Shown piece after piece: positions 53,529 to 63,060 of a stretch of 64,000 bases of DNA. The translations under genes and the position numbers were made by a program. The stretch's first letter is position 1. Each line of letters begins with the position of its first letter. This DNA comes from Streptomyces nigrescens (GTDB lineage: Bacteria > Actinomycetota > Actinomycetes > Streptomycetales > Streptomycetaceae). The stretch lies in NCBI GenBank assembly GCA_024349765.1, contig AP026073.1:7192001-7256000 (forward strand), given 5' to 3'. The notes beneath the pieces were generated by a model. The model was not told the DNA's origin and did not search any database. It saw nothing but the letters and a program-made list of their open reading frames with translations.

Positions 53529-55298
53529 CTACGGGAGGGCCGGCGGGAAGCCGGCGTCCTCGGTCGTACGGATGGTCAGCGCGCGGTCCGCGTCCAGGGT
53601 GATGCGGAAGTGCCGGCGCCAGGAGGCATCGTCGCGGTCGGGGTGGTCCTCGCGCCAATGGCAGCCGCGGGTCTCCTCACGGCGCCGGGCGGCGGCGACC
53701 AGCACCCGGGCGACGCACAGCAGGTTGGTGGCCTCCCATGCCTCCACACCGGGCTCGGGGGCCTTCTGCGCGGCCTCCGGGGCGCCGGCCTCCTGGGCGG
53801 CCGCCTCGGTGGCCTCCCGGTGGACGCGGTCGAGTTCGGCGGCGGCGCGGGCGAGGCTCTCGGCGCTGCGCAGCACGCCGGCGCCGGCGGTCATGATCCG
53901 CTGGACGGCCGTGCGCGTCTCGGGCGCCAGCAGCGGGAGGGTCGTCCGGGGCGCGGCCGGCGCCCCGCCGGCCACCGGGGCGGGGCCGTCCGCGGGGCGC
54001 GGCGCGAAGCCGCCTGCGGCGATGTCGGCGGCGATCCGCTCGGCGAAGACCAGGCCCTCCAGAAGGGAGTTGGAGGCGAGCCGGTTGGCTCCGTGGACGC
54101 CCGTGCAGGCCACCTCACCGCAGGCGTAGAGGCCGGGCACCGTGGTGCGGCCGTGCAGGTCGGTGCGGACGCCGCCGGAGGCGTAGTGCGCCGCCGGGGC
54201 GACCGGTATCGGCTCGGTGACCGGGTCGATGCCGTGGCTGCGGCAGGCGGCCAGGATGGTCGGGAAACGGCTCTCCCACATCGGGGCGCCGAAGTGCCGG
54301 CCGTCCAAGTACATGTGCTCGACGCCCTGTTCGAGCGACCGGCGCAGGATCGCCTTGGCGACGATGTCCCGCGGCGCCAGTTCGGCGAGCTCGTGCTGGC
54401 CGACCATGAAGCGGACGCCGTCGGCGTCGACGAGATGCGCGCCCTCGCCCCGTACCGCCTCGGAGATCAGCGGCTGCTGGCCCTCCGCTTCCGGGCCCAG
54501 ATACAGGACGGTGGGGTGGAACTGCACGAATTCGAGGTCGGACACCTCGGCACCGGCGCGCAGCGCGAGGGCGACGCCGTCGCCGGTGGACACGGCCGGA
54601 TTGGTGGTGGCGGAGAAGACCTGCCCCATGCCCCCGGTGGCGAGGACCACGGCCGGGGCGTGCACGGCTCCCACGCCGTCGTGCTGGCCCTCCCCCATGA
54701 CGTGCAGGGTGACGCCGGAGGTACGGCCGGCCTCGTCCGTGAGGAGGTCCAGGACGAGGGCGTTCTCGATGGTGCGCAGTCCGGCGGCGCGGACCGCCTC
54801 GACCAGGGCGCGGGAGATCTCCGCTCCGGTGGCGTCGCCGCCGGCGTGCGCTATCCGGCGCCGGTGGTGGCCGCCCTCACGGGCGAGCGCTATCTCGTCG
54901 CCGCCCGGGGTGGTGTCGAAGCGGGCGCCGGCCGCGATCAGCCGGTGGACGGCGTCCGGGCCCTCGGTCACCAGGAGGCGTACGGCCGCCTCGTCGCAGA
55001 GTCCGGCGCCCGCGACGAGGGTGTCGTCCAGGTGCTGCTCGGGGGTGTCGCCCTCCCCCATGGCCGCGGCGATACCGCCCTGCGCCCAACGGGTGGAGCC
55101 GTCGTCGAGACGGGCCTTGGTGACCACGACGGTCCGCCGGCCGGCCGCGGCGCAACGCAGGGCGGCGGTCAGCCCGGCCACACCGGAGCCCACGACGACG
55201 ACGTCGGCCTCGATGGCCCAGCCGGGGGCGGGGGCCTTGAGGCGTATGCCGGTGCCGGGTACGGGGCCGGTGGCTGTTCCGGTGGCGGGCGCGGTCAT
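53529..55298 (-). CDS. nadB: L-aspartate oxidase
   Basis: A 589-aa flavoenzyme that oxidises aspartate to iminoaspartate for quinolinate. The FAD loop is [20 protein letters not shown], with [63 protein letters not shown] and [20 protein letters not shown]. The C-terminal helical domain ends in [12 protein letters not shown]. It overlaps panC by 4 bp. The partner nadA is not in this window. Confidence 0.95.
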   Translation of the reverse strand: MTAPATGTATGPVPGTGIRLKAPAPGWAIEADVVVVGSGVAGLTAALRCAAAGRRTVVVTKARLDDGSTRWAQGGIAAAMGEGDTPEQHLDDTLVAGAGLCDEAAVRLLVTEGPDAVHRLIAAGARFDTTPGGDEIALAREGGHHRRRIAHAGGDATGAEISRALVEAVRAAGLRTIENALVLDLLTDEAGRTSGVTLHVMGEGQHDGVGAVHAPAVVLATGGMGQVFSATTNPAVSTGDGVALALRAGAEVSDLEFVQFHPTVLYLGPEAEGQQPLISEAVRGEGAHLVDADGVRFMVGQHELAELAPRDIVAKAILRRSLEQGVEHMYLDGRHFGAPMWESRFPTILAACRSHGIDPVTEPIPVAPAAHYASGGVRTDLHGRTTVPGLYACGEVACTGVHGANRLASNSLLEGLVFAERIAADIAAGGFAPRPADGPAPVAGGAPAAPRTTLPLLAPETRTAVQRIMTAGAGVLRSAESLARAAAELDRVHREATEAAAQEAGAPEAAQKAPEPGVEAWEATNLLCVARVLVAAARRREETRGCHWREDHPDRDDASWRRHFRITLDADRALTIRTTEDAGFPPALP

Positions 55299-56437
55299 CG
55301 GGTCGCTCCGAGGGGGCCGGGGGATGGGGTGGATGGTGCGGCGGTCGCGGGGGCGGACCGCTCGCGGGCGGCGGACGCGGCTTCCTGGTGCACGGGCGTC
55401 GCGTCGTCGCGGTATCCGGAAGCGGCGCCGGAGGCCGGCGACTCCGCGCCGAAGGTGAGGCGGAGGTTGTCGATGAGGCGCGTGGTGCCGACCTTGGCGG
55501 CCACCGCCAGGATCGCCTCCCCCACGTACGCGTCGGAGATCTCCGTGAAGTCGGACGGGTCGACCAGCGCCAGGTAGTCGAGCACCAGGGGCGGGTCGAG
55601 CCGTGCGGCGTCCTCCAGGACGGCGCGGGCGGCGGCGCGCGCGACGGACGGCGCGTGCCGGGGGGCCGCGGCGGCGTACGCGACGGCGTGCGCGTCGGCG
55701 GCCGCCCGGTCCTCCCCGAGGGCGGCCAGCGCCGCCGAACGGTCCTGGGCGGCGTGGGCCGTGCAGGCGGCCCGGGCGCGCAGCGCCTCCTCGGCGGTGA
55801 GCCGGTCGCGGGCCGCGAACAGGGCCGCGGACAGCGCCAGCGCGGTGCGCCGCTCCGGGGCGGACAGATAGCGATTGCGGCTGGAGAGGGCGAGACCGTC
55901 GTCCTCGCGCACCGTGGGGACGCCGATGATCTCGACGGGGAAGTTGAGGTCGGCGGCCATGCGGGTGATCACGGCGAGCTGCTGGGCGTCCTTCTGCCCG
56001 AAGAACGCGAGGTCGGGCGCGGTCAGGTGGAGCAGCTTGGCGACGACGGTCAGCACGCCGTCGAAGTGACCGGGCCGGCTGGCCCCCTCCAGGCGCGTCC
56101 CCATGGGCCCGGCGGTGATCCGGACCTGCGGTTCGCCGCCCGGATAGACCTCGTCGACGGACGGCGCGAAGACGGCGTCCGCGCCGGCCGCCAGGGCCAG
56201 TTCGACGTCCGCGTCCAGGGTGCGCGGGTAGCGGTCCAGGTCCTCGCCGGCCCCGAACTGCAGGGGATTGACGAAGACCGTGACGACGACCTGGCCCTGC
56301 GCTCCGGCCCGGCGGCGGGCGGCGCGGACGAGGGTCGCATGGCCCTCGTGCAGCGCCCCCATGGTCATGACGACGGCCCGCGTGCCACTACGGCGGGGCA
56401 GGTCACGGAGCGCGGCGGCGGTGTGGAGGAGGGTCAT
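55295..56437 (-). CDS. panC: pantoate--beta-alanine ligase
   Basis: Makes pantothenate from pantoate, beta-alanine and ATP. The class-I-aminoacyl-tRNA-synthetase-like motif is [40 protein letters not shown]-type ([20 protein letters not shown]), [13 protein letters not shown] and [11 protein letters not shown] follow. At 380 aa it is longer than usual because of an extra disordered C-terminus of about 60 residues. It overlaps both neighbours by 4 bp (nadB downstream, DUF2520 upstream). Confidence 0.95.
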   Translation of the reverse strand: MTLLHTAAALRDLPRRSGTRAVVMTMGALHEGHATLVRAARRRAGAQGQVVVTVFVNPLQFGAGEDLDRYPRTLDADVELALAAGADAVFAPSVDEVYPGGEPQVRITAGPMGTRLEGASRPGHFDGVLTVVAKLLHLTAPDLAFFGQKDAQQLAVITRMAADLNFPVEIIGVPTVREDDGLALSSRNRYLSAPERRTALALSAALFAARDRLTAEEALRARAACTAHAAQDRSAALAALGEDRAAADAHAVAYAAAAPRHAPSVARAAARAVLEDAARLDPPLVLDYLALVDPSDFTEISDAYVGEAILAVAAKVGTTRLIDNLRLTFGAESPASGAASGYRDDATPVHQEAASAARERSAPATAAPSTPSPGPLGATR

Positions 56438-57495
56438 CGCTCGTCTCCCTCGGGGCCGTTACCGAAGGCATCGGGACCGCGGCCGTCCTGGTCGGGGCTG
56501 TCTTCGCCGGGGCCGTCCTGGCCGGGGCTGTCCGGTCCCGGGCCGTTCGGGCCGGGGCCGGATGGGGAGTCGGGGGCGGTCGAGGAGTCGGGGGCGGAAC
56601 CGGCAAGCACGCCGAGGAGGTCCTCGGCCAGCTCCGGCTTCAGCAGCCCGTGGGCCAGCGCCCGGTCCGCGGTCGCCCGGGCCATCGCGAGGTATCCGGC
56701 GACGTTCTGGGGGGCGTGCCGGCGCAGTTCGGCGACGTGGGCGGCGACGGTGCCCGCGTCACCGCGCGCCACCGGGCCGGTCAGTGCGGCGTCGCCGGAC
56801 CGCAGCGCGTTGTCGAGGGCGGCGCCGAGCAGCGGGCCCAGCATCCGGTCCGGTGCCTGCACGCCCACGTCACGCAGCAGCTCCAGCGACTGGGCAACCA
56901 GGGTGACCAGGTGGTTCGCGCCGATGGCCAGCGCCGCGTGGTAGAGCGGACGATCTGATTCCGCGATCCATTCGGGCTCCCCGCCCATCTCGATGACCAG
57001 CGCCTCCGCGGCCATCCGGAGCTCCTCGGGCGCGGTCACCCCGAACGAGCAGCCCGCCAGCCGCTGGACGTCCACGGAGGTGCCGGTGAACGTCATCGCG
57101 GGGTGCAGCGCGAGCGGCAGCGCCCCGGCCCGGGTGGCCGGGTCCAGCACCGCCGTTCCGAAGCGCCCGGAGGTGTGCACCAGCAGCTGCCCCGGCCGTA
57201 CGGCGCCGGTCTCCGCGAGGCCGCTCACCAGGCCCGCGAGGGCGTCGTCGGGGACGGTCAGCAGGACCAGCTCGGCGCGGGCGAGCACCTCGGCCGGGGT
57301 GACCAGCGGGACGTCCGGCAGCAGCTCGGCGGCCCGCCGGACGGAGGCGTCGGAGACCCCCGAGACGGCGACCGGGCGATGCCCGGCGAGCTGCAGGGAC
57401 GCGGCCAGTGCGGGGCCGACCCGGCCGGCGCCGACGACCCCGACGGTCAGCCGGGCGGGGCGGTCCTGGGCCTCGGTGGGCGGATGTGCGTTCAC
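56434..57495 (-). CDS. Rossmann/DUF2520 oxidoreductase-like protein
   Basis: A 353-aa protein. The N-terminal NAD(P)-type fold is [19 protein letters not shown], then [13 protein letters not shown] and [10 protein letters not shown]. The C-terminal DUF2520 region reads [43 protein letters not shown] and TGPVARGD. This family accompanies panC in actinobacteria and may supply ketopantoate reductase activity, though that is not shown. The C-terminal 50 residues are a [13 protein letters not shown] repeat. The GTG at 57495 is chosen over longer in-frame readings. Confidence 0.85.
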   Translation of the reverse strand: MNAHPPTEAQDRPARLTVGVVGAGRVGPALAASLQLAGHRPVAVSGVSDASVRRAAELLPDVPLVTPAEVLARAELVLLTVPDDALAGLVSGLAETGAVRPGQLLVHTSGRFGTAVLDPATRAGALPLALHPAMTFTGTSVDVQRLAGCSFGVTAPEELRMAAEALVIEMGGEPEWIAESDRPLYHAALAIGANHLVTLVAQSLELLRDVGVQAPDRMLGPLLGAALDNALRSGDAALTGPVARGDAGTVAAHVAELRRHAPQNVAGYLAMARATADRALAHGLLKPELAEDLLGVLAGSAPDSSTAPDSPSGPGPNGPGPDSPGQDGPGEDSPDQDGRGPDAFGNGPEGDER

Positions 57496-57617
57496 GTGGC
57501 GATGGCCTTCCGTTCCAGTCCTCAGGGGGTACCGGACGATTCCTCGCCATGCTACGCGAGTGTTTCCGGGGGACTTCAGAGCTGTACGGAGGGTGAGACG
57601 GGGATCTCTCACCAGAG

Positions 57618-57660
57618 TTGTCCAGATCCCCCACCAGAGTTTTCCACAGAGTTTTCCACA
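57618..57660. promoter_or_regulatory. cluster of DnaA-box-like sites
   Basis: TTGTCCAGA at 57618-57626, TTTTCCACA at 57640-57648 and TTTTCCACA at 57652-57660. The last two sit in a 12-bp tandem repeat (GAGTTTTCCACA). The Streptomyces DnaA box is TTGTCCACA, so each has one mismatch. The cluster is in the divergent gap 57496-57825. Confidence 0.5.
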
Positions 57661-57825
57661 GGGCTCGCGGGCTGTGCGCGGCTGCGTCATGATCGGTCCC
57701 GACGGCAACCCACCGCCCAGGCGAAACGGCACGCGAGTGGGGGTGGGCGCAGGCCGACGGCAGGCTCAGGCTCACGCACGACCAGGGGGACGAGGGGGAT
57801 GAGGGGAATCATGAAGGAGAGCGAT

Positions 57826-59154
57826 ATGGGCATCGGCGCGGGCGACGGTGAGGGTGCCGGCGCGGGTGACCATGAGGGTGCCGAAGCGGGCGTCGGTGAA
57901 GGCATCGCCCAGGGCGTTGCCGACGGCCCGGCATCCGCGGGGGACGGCAGCGAGGGGGAGCAGCACGGCCACGGCGCGAGCACGGCGGCCGGGAGCGACG
58001 GCTCCCGGGATGCGCGGCGGATCGCCGCGCTGCGCCGGGTGGAGCGGTCGCTCGCGCCGGCCCCGCGGCCCGAGACGGTCCGCGAGCGGCTGGACCGCCT
58101 GGTGGCCGACGCCCCTACCGCGTACGACCTGGACAAGCTGACCGATGTCTACGCCAACGACGACGGCATCGTCGGCGCGCTGGAACGCCGCACCGCCGAG
58201 GCGCTCGGCACGGAGGCCGCCGCCTTCTTCCCGACCGGCACGATGGCGCAGCAGGTGGCACTGCGCTGCTGGGCGGGGCGTACGGGCAATGCGACGGTCG
58301 CCGGCCATCCGCTCTCCCACCTCGAGATGCACGAACGGGACGCGTACGCGGTGGTCAGCGGGTTGCGGATGGTCCATCCGACCCGCGCGCCCCGGCTGCC
58401 GACCGCCGAGGAGATCTACGGCCTGCAGGAGCCGTTCGGGACCCTGGCCCTCGAACTCCCGCTGCGCGACGCCGGTTTCGTCCTGCCGGAATGGGACGAG
58501 CTGACCGCGGTGGTGGCGGCCGCGCGGGAGCGGGACGCGGTGGTGCACTTCGACGGCGCCCGGCTGTGGGAGTGCGGCCCGCACCTCGGCCGTACCCTCC
58601 CCGAGATCGCCGCGCTCGCGGACAGCGTCTACGTCTCCTACTACAAGTCGCTGGACGGCATATCGGGCGCCGCGCTCGCCGGCTCCGAGGACTTCGTCGC
58701 AGAGGCACGCGCCTGGCGCCACCGCTACGGCGGCCAGCTGTTCCAGCAGTGGCCCGCCGCACTGGCCGCCCTGGCGGGCCTGGACCGCGAACTCCCCCGG
58801 CTGCCGGAGTACGTCGCCCACGCCAAGGTGGTCGCGCAGGCGCTGCGCGAGGGCCTGACGGCGGCCGGCGTGCCCTGGTTCAGGGTCAACCCGGAGGTGC
58901 CGCACACCCATCAGTTCCAGGTATGGCTGCCGTACCCGTCGGAGGTCCTGGACGAGGCCGTCATACGGCAGGCGGAGGAGAGCAGGACGGCGCTGTTCCG
59001 CGGCTGGTTCGAACGGGGCCTGACCGAACCGCCGGGAGTGGCCCTGACCGAGGTCACGATCGCCGCGCCCGCCCTGGACTGGACACCGCAGGACGTCCGT
59101 ACGGCAGTTGCGGAGTTCGTGCGGCACGTGGACGAGGTGCGGGCGGAGGTGTGA
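57826..59154 (+). CDS. threonine-aldolase-like PLP enzyme
   Basis: A 442-aa fold-type I PLP enzyme of the beta-eliminating lyase/threonine aldolase family. DKLTDVYANDDGIVGALERR, FFPTGTMAQQVALR and VVHFDGARLWECGPHLG are clear. The PLP Lys is K274 in VSYYKSLDGISGA. The first 70 residues are Gly/Ala/Asp-rich. The ATG at 57826 with AAGGAG 6 nt upstream is preferred over ATGs at 57799 and 57811. The product would be glycine plus an aldehyde. The upstream gap has DnaA-box-like sites. Confidence 0.85.
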   Translation: MGIGAGDGEGAGAGDHEGAEAGVGEGIAQGVADGPASAGDGSEGEQHGHGASTAAGSDGSRDARRIAALRRVERSLAPAPRPETVRERLDRLVADAPTAYDLDKLTDVYANDDGIVGALERRTAEALGTEAAAFFPTGTMAQQVALRCWAGRTGNATVAGHPLSHLEMHERDAYAVVSGLRMVHPTRAPRLPTAEEIYGLQEPFGTLALELPLRDAGFVLPEWDELTAVVAAARERDAVVHFDGARLWECGPHLGRTLPEIAALADSVYVSYYKSLDGISGAALAGSEDFVAEARAWRHRYGGQLFQQWPAALAALAGLDRELPRLPEYVAHAKVVAQALREGLTAAGVPWFRVNPEVPHTHQFQVWLPYPSEVLDEAVIRQAEESRTALFRGWFERGLTEPPGVALTEVTIAAPALDWTPQDVRTAVAEFVRHVDEVRAEV

Positions 59155-59264
59155 GGAGGGGCGGGGGCGGGGGCTTAGCGGGCTTTCGCCGAGGGGGTGG
59201 GGTGGGTGGGGGGAGGCCCCCCCGGGGGGAGGCGGGGAAGGGGAAGAGGCCGGGGGGAGCCCCC

Positions 59265-59540
59265 TCACCCCACCCCCGCCTCCCGCCCCCGCCACTCCCC
59301 CACGCCGGCACCCCGCCCGGCACTTGGGGTTCCCCGTCCGGCGCCCGCGGCGTTCCGCCCGGTGCCCCGCCCCGCATCCCGCTCCGCGCCCGAGGTTCCC
59401 AGTGCCGCCCTCCGGAGGCGTCGCCACCAGCGGATTTCGCGCACGGTGCGCACGGTGTGGGCGCCGGGGAGGGGCGGGGTGGTCTCGCCTCGTCGGGCGG
59501 CTCGGTAGGCGTCGAGAAGGTGCTGCTGGTTCGCGTTCAT
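59265..59540 (-). CDS. small hypothetical protein divergent from the ArsR gene
   Basis: A 91-aa protein. The first half (MNANQQHLLDAYRAARRGE, then REIRWWRRLRRAAL) looks like a small family I recall in Streptomyces. The second half is low complexity (AGRGTGRNAAGAGRGTPS). It is divergent from the ArsR-type gene, with an inverted repeat between them, so it may be a target of that regulator. The function is unknown. Confidence 0.5.
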   Translation of the reverse strand: MNANQQHLLDAYRAARRGETTPPLPGAHTVRTVREIRWWRRLRRAALGTSGAERDAGRGTGRNAAGAGRGTPSAGRGAGVGEWRGREAGVG

Positions 59541-59577
59541 GCCGCCACTCTGGAACGGTCGGCCCGCCGGTGGCGCA

Positions 59578-59602
59578 TCGATTGACGGGAGCCGTCAATC
59601 GA
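59578..59602. promoter_or_regulatory. inverted repeat, probable ArsR-type operator
   Basis: TCGATTGACG (59578-59587) and CGTCAATCGA (59593-59602) are perfect complements with a 5-nt spacer. It lies between divergent starts at 59540 and 59640. Confidence 0.7.
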
Positions 59603-59639
59603 CGACCGTGCAGGTCGCGGGCTCGCGCATGATGGGCGT

Positions 59640-60749
59640 ATGGCCAACGTCATCGACATCACCGGGCTGCCCTCGGAGCGCATCGTCTTCGCCCCCTCTC
59701 CCCTGGCGGAGCTGGCCGCGGCGCTGCACGCGCTGTCGGAGCCGGGGCACCACCCCGGGCTGCACGGCTGGGTCACCGCCACGAACGCGGCCCTGAAGAC
59801 CGACCTCGCCGACCGGCTGTGCGAGGCGGACTTCCTGTGGCGGTCCTCCCGTTCCGACATCCTGCTGCCGGCCCGCCCCGGATCGACGCTGGCCGAGGAA
59901 CTGGACGAGCTCGACAAGATCGACGACGAGCGGTTCGTGGCCGCCGCGTTCGAGATCTCCTGCTCGACGACCTACACCCGCTGCACGCCGTCGCCGCTGG
60001 TCGATGCCGAAGAACGGGCACGGGTACGGGAGATGGCCGCCGCGCGCGGTCCGCGGCAGGCGGCCTTCACCGACCGGATGCTCACCGACCCCGACGGCCT
60101 GCGGATCTGGCTGCGCCGCCTGCTGGAGGACTGCGAGGACGCGTTCTTCGGGGACATCTGGCGCCGGGTGGGCATCCAGTTGGCGGCCGACGCCCGGCAC
60201 AAGACCGAACTGCTGCGGCGCAAGGGCCTGGCCGAGACGCTGCCCGCGACCTCGACCGCGCTGTCGCTGGAGGAGGCGCAGGACGGGAGCGGCGGCGTCC
60301 GCATCGTGGTGGACAAGCTCGCCAGGGGCCGTACGACGGCGTTCGCGAACCCCGGGGATCCCGGTGTCACGTTCCTGCCGACGTCGTTCGGCTGGCCGCA
60401 TCTGCTGGTCAGTCACGCCCCGGGCTGGCGTCCGGTGATCCAGTACCCCGTCGCCGGCCGGGAGTTGCCGGCGCCGGTCACCCTCGAACTCACCCAGCAG
60501 CGGCTGGAGGCGCTGGGGCATCCGATGCGGATGCAGCTGTGCCGCACGCTGGCGCGGGGGCCGCATACGACGGGGGAGCTGGCGAACGCGTACGGCATCA
60601 CCTCACCGGAGGTGTCGCGGCACGTCACGACGTTGAAGAAGGCCGGGCTGATCCAGACGCGGCGCCGTGGGCGCTATGTGCTGCACCAGCTGGACCTCCA
60701 GGTGGTGGCCCGGCTGGGCAGCGACTTCCTGGAGGGCGTACTGCGCTGA
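59640..60749 (+). CDS. ArsR-type HTH regulator with DUF5937 domain
   Basis: A 369-aa protein. The N-terminal 270 residues fit DUF5937 (VIDITGLPSERIVFAPSPLAEL, LLPARPGSTLAEELDELD, TFLPTSFGWPHLLVSHAPGW). The C-terminal winged HTH of ArsR type is TQQRLEALGHPMRMQLCRTL, then YGITSPEVSRHVTTLKKAGL. No Cys metal site of the classical ArsR kind is seen. It likely binds the perfect inverted repeat 38 bp upstream. Confidence 0.85.
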   Translation: MANVIDITGLPSERIVFAPSPLAELAAALHALSEPGHHPGLHGWVTATNAALKTDLADRLCEADFLWRSSRSDILLPARPGSTLAEELDELDKIDDERFVAAAFEISCSTTYTRCTPSPLVDAEERARVREMAAARGPRQAAFTDRMLTDPDGLRIWLRRLLEDCEDAFFGDIWRRVGIQLAADARHKTELLRRKGLAETLPATSTALSLEEAQDGSGGVRIVVDKLARGRTTAFANPGDPGVTFLPTSFGWPHLLVSHAPGWRPVIQYPVAGRELPAPVTLELTQQRLEALGHPMRMQLCRTLARGPHTTGELANAYGITSPEVSRHVTTLKKAGLIQTRRRGRYVLHQLDLQVVARLGSDFLEGVLR

Positions 60750-60837
60750 GGCCTCCCCGGCGCCTCCCCGACTCCTGGGCGCCCCGCCTCCCCAGCCCTA
60801 CGTACCCGTCGGCCCCCTACGCCCCGCTACGGGCCTC

Positions 60838-61521
60838 CTACGCCCCCGCCCCGCCGGCCCGCACCAGGCCCGTCTCGTAGGCCAGTACCACCGCCTGGAC
60901 CCGGTCGCGGAGGCTCAGCTTCGTCAGGATGCGGCCCACGTGCGTCTTGACCGTCGCCTCGGACAGCACCAGCCGTGCCGCGATCTCGCCGTTGGACAGC
61001 CCCTGGGCGACCAGCAGCAGCACCTCGCGCTCGCGGTCCGTGAGCCGCTCCAGCTCGGGGCGGCTGGGCTCGCCGGAGGTGGCGGGCAGCATGGGCGTGA
61101 AGCGGTCGAGGAGCCGGCGGGTGGTGGACGGTGCGACGACGGCGTCGCCGCTCTGCACCGCGCGGATCGCCGCGAGCAGTTCGCCGGGCGGTACGTCCTT
61201 GAGCATGAATCCGCTGGCCCCGGCCTTGAGCGCGGAGAAGGCGTACTCGTCCAGGTCGAAGGTGGTCAGGATGAGCACCTTGGGGGCGTCCTCGTTCTGA
61301 CCGCCCTCGCAGATCCGGCGGGTGGCCTCGACGCCGTCCAGATGCGGCATCCGGACGTCCATGAGGATCACGTCGACCTGGGTGGAGCGCAGCACCTCCA
61401 GTGCCTCGGCGCCGTTCCCCGCCTCCGCGACGACCTCCATATCGGGCTGGGCTGCCAGCACCATCCGGAACCCGGTGCGCAGCAGCACCTGGTCGTCGAC
61501 GAGCATCACGCGGATGGTCAT
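60838..61521 (-). CDS. NarL/FixJ (LuxR-type) response regulator
   Basis: A 227-aa regulator. Receiver: D9-D10 pocket, phosphoacceptor D55 (ILMDVRMP), and the Lys in FMLKDVPPGELL. The LuxR HTH at the end is LTDREREVLLLVAQGLSNGEI, then LVLSEATVKTHVGRILTKL. It is downstream of the histidine kinase gene (164-bp gap) on the same strand, so they form a two-component pair. The signal is unknown. Confidence 0.93.
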   Translation of the reverse strand: MTIRVMLVDDQVLLRTGFRMVLAAQPDMEVVAEAGNGAEALEVLRSTQVDVILMDVRMPHLDGVEATRRICEGGQNEDAPKVLILTTFDLDEYAFSALKAGASGFMLKDVPPGELLAAIRAVQSGDAVVAPSTTRRLLDRFTPMLPATSGEPSRPELERLTDREREVLLLVAQGLSNGEIAARLVLSEATVKTHVGRILTKLSLRDRVQAVVLAYETGLVRAGGAGA

Positions 61522-61685
61522 GGGTCAGGGGTCCCTTCGTGGGCTGATGGGCGGAGCGGGTGGGGCAGGGCGGTCGGGTGGAGCGGGTCGGGCAGGGCGC
61601 AGTGGGGCGCGTGGGGTCGCGTGGGCTGTGTGTGTCGAGCGGGCCGCCGCGGGGACGACCTGCTCGGCTCACCGCATCACATCTC

Positions 61686-62891
61686 TCACCGGCCCGGTTT
61701 CAGGGGGAGTACGGCGCTGACGCGGAATCCGCCGCCCGGACGCGGGCCGGCTATCAGGGTGCCGCCGACCATGCCGACCCGTTCCCGCATGCCGATCAGG
61801 CCGTGGCCGAGGCCGTCCGCCCCGCCCGATTCGTAGAGCTCGTGCTGCGCACCGCGGCCGTCGTCCTCGACGAGCAGTTCGAGGTCGTCGTCCTGGTAGG
61901 TGAGGCGGACGGTGGCGGTGACGTCGGGGCCGCCGTGTTTGCGGCTGTTGGTGAGCGCTTCCTGGACGATGCGGTACGCGGTCAGTTCGACGCTGCTGGG
62001 CAGGGGGCGTGGTTCGCCCTCCACCCGGAAGTCGACGGGCAGTCCGGCGCCGCGGACCTGGTCGATGAGGTCGGTGAGCTGTTCGACGCCGGGCTGGGGG
62101 ACGTATTCGCCGCCTTCGGACTGTTCGCCGGTGCGCAGCACGCCCAGCAGGCGGCGCATCTCGGCCAGTGCCTGGCGGCCCGTGCCGGAGATCGTTTCCA
62201 GGGCCTGGCGGGTCTGTTCGGGCGCGGCGTCGAGGACGTAGGCGGCGCCGTCGGCCTGGACGACCATGACGGAGACGTTGTGGGCGACGACGTCGTGCAG
62301 TTCGCGGGCGATCCGGGCGCGCTCGGCGGCGACCGCGATGCGGGCCTGGGTCTCGCGCTCCTTCTCCAGCCGGGCGGCCTTCTCCTCCAGCTGGGCCCAG
62401 TAGGCGCGGCGGGTGCGCACGGAGTCGCCGAGGACCCAGGCCAGTACGAAGGGGACGGTGAGCAGCGCCGTGAAGAACAGCATTTCCCACAGCTGCCGGT
62501 TCCCGGGCCCTTCCCCGAAGCGCACCAGGGACAGGGCCGGGCCGACGAGGGCGCCGAGGAGGGCGCAGCGGGAGGCCCAGCGGGCGGTGGAGGTGCCGGA
62601 CGCGACGGTGTACGTGATCACGAACATCGCGAAGTCGCCCAGGTTGGGCGGGATGTCGAAGATCAGCTGACCGACGCCGATGGCGGCCGTCAGCAGCAGC
62701 ATCTTCACCGGGGCCTTGCGGCGCAGCGCCACGACGAGGCAGAGGCCGACCGTGAAGATCGCGGCGGGGAGCTGGCGCATGCCGCCGATGTCGGCGACGA
62801 TCCACAGGCTGGTGAACCCGAGGAGAAGGACGGCCCAGAAGGTGTCCACTCCCGTCGGGTGCCTGCGGAGGAAGTCATAGAGGCGCTGCAC
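61686..62891 (-). CDS. sensor histidine kinase (NarL-partner, HisKA_3 type)
   Basis: A 401-aa kinase starting at GTG. Four to six membrane helices fill the first 155 residues. The HisKA_3 motif is ERARIARELHDVVAHNVSVM with H199 as phosphorylation site. The ATPase has YRIVQEALTNSRKHGG and DDGRGAQ, then HGLIGMRERVGMVGG. There is no large outer loop, so it probably senses something in the membrane. It is the partner of the regulator at 60838. Confidence 0.93.
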   Translation of the reverse strand: MQRLYDFLRRHPTGVDTFWAVLLLGFTSLWIVADIGGMRQLPAAIFTVGLCLVVALRRKAPVKMLLLTAAIGVGQLIFDIPPNLGDFAMFVITYTVASGTSTARWASRCALLGALVGPALSLVRFGEGPGNRQLWEMLFFTALLTVPFVLAWVLGDSVRTRRAYWAQLEEKAARLEKERETQARIAVAAERARIARELHDVVAHNVSVMVVQADGAAYVLDAAPEQTRQALETISGTGRQALAEMRRLLGVLRTGEQSEGGEYVPQPGVEQLTDLIDQVRGAGLPVDFRVEGEPRPLPSSVELTAYRIVQEALTNSRKHGGPDVTATVRLTYQDDDLELLVEDDGRGAQHELYESGGADGLGHGLIGMRERVGMVGGTLIAGPRPGGGFRVSAVLPLKPGR

Positions 62892-63060
62892 GTAACCCAG
62901 CGTAGGCAGAGCGGATAGGTGTACGAGTCAACCGGAGGGGCGATCCTCTACGTCAGCTCTACTCCCCAAGGTGGAGACCCTATGCGGCAAATGTGTCGGA
63001 CCGGGGGACGGCCTGCACATCAACCCGTGGGTTGACCCGGTGCCCCGCCCGTACCGTGGG

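Noticed and set aside
57103..57825. N-terminal extension of the threonine-aldolase-like gene
   Set aside because: The reading runs antisense to the DUF2520 gene and through promoter-like DNA; the AAGGAG-preceded ATG at 57826 is better.
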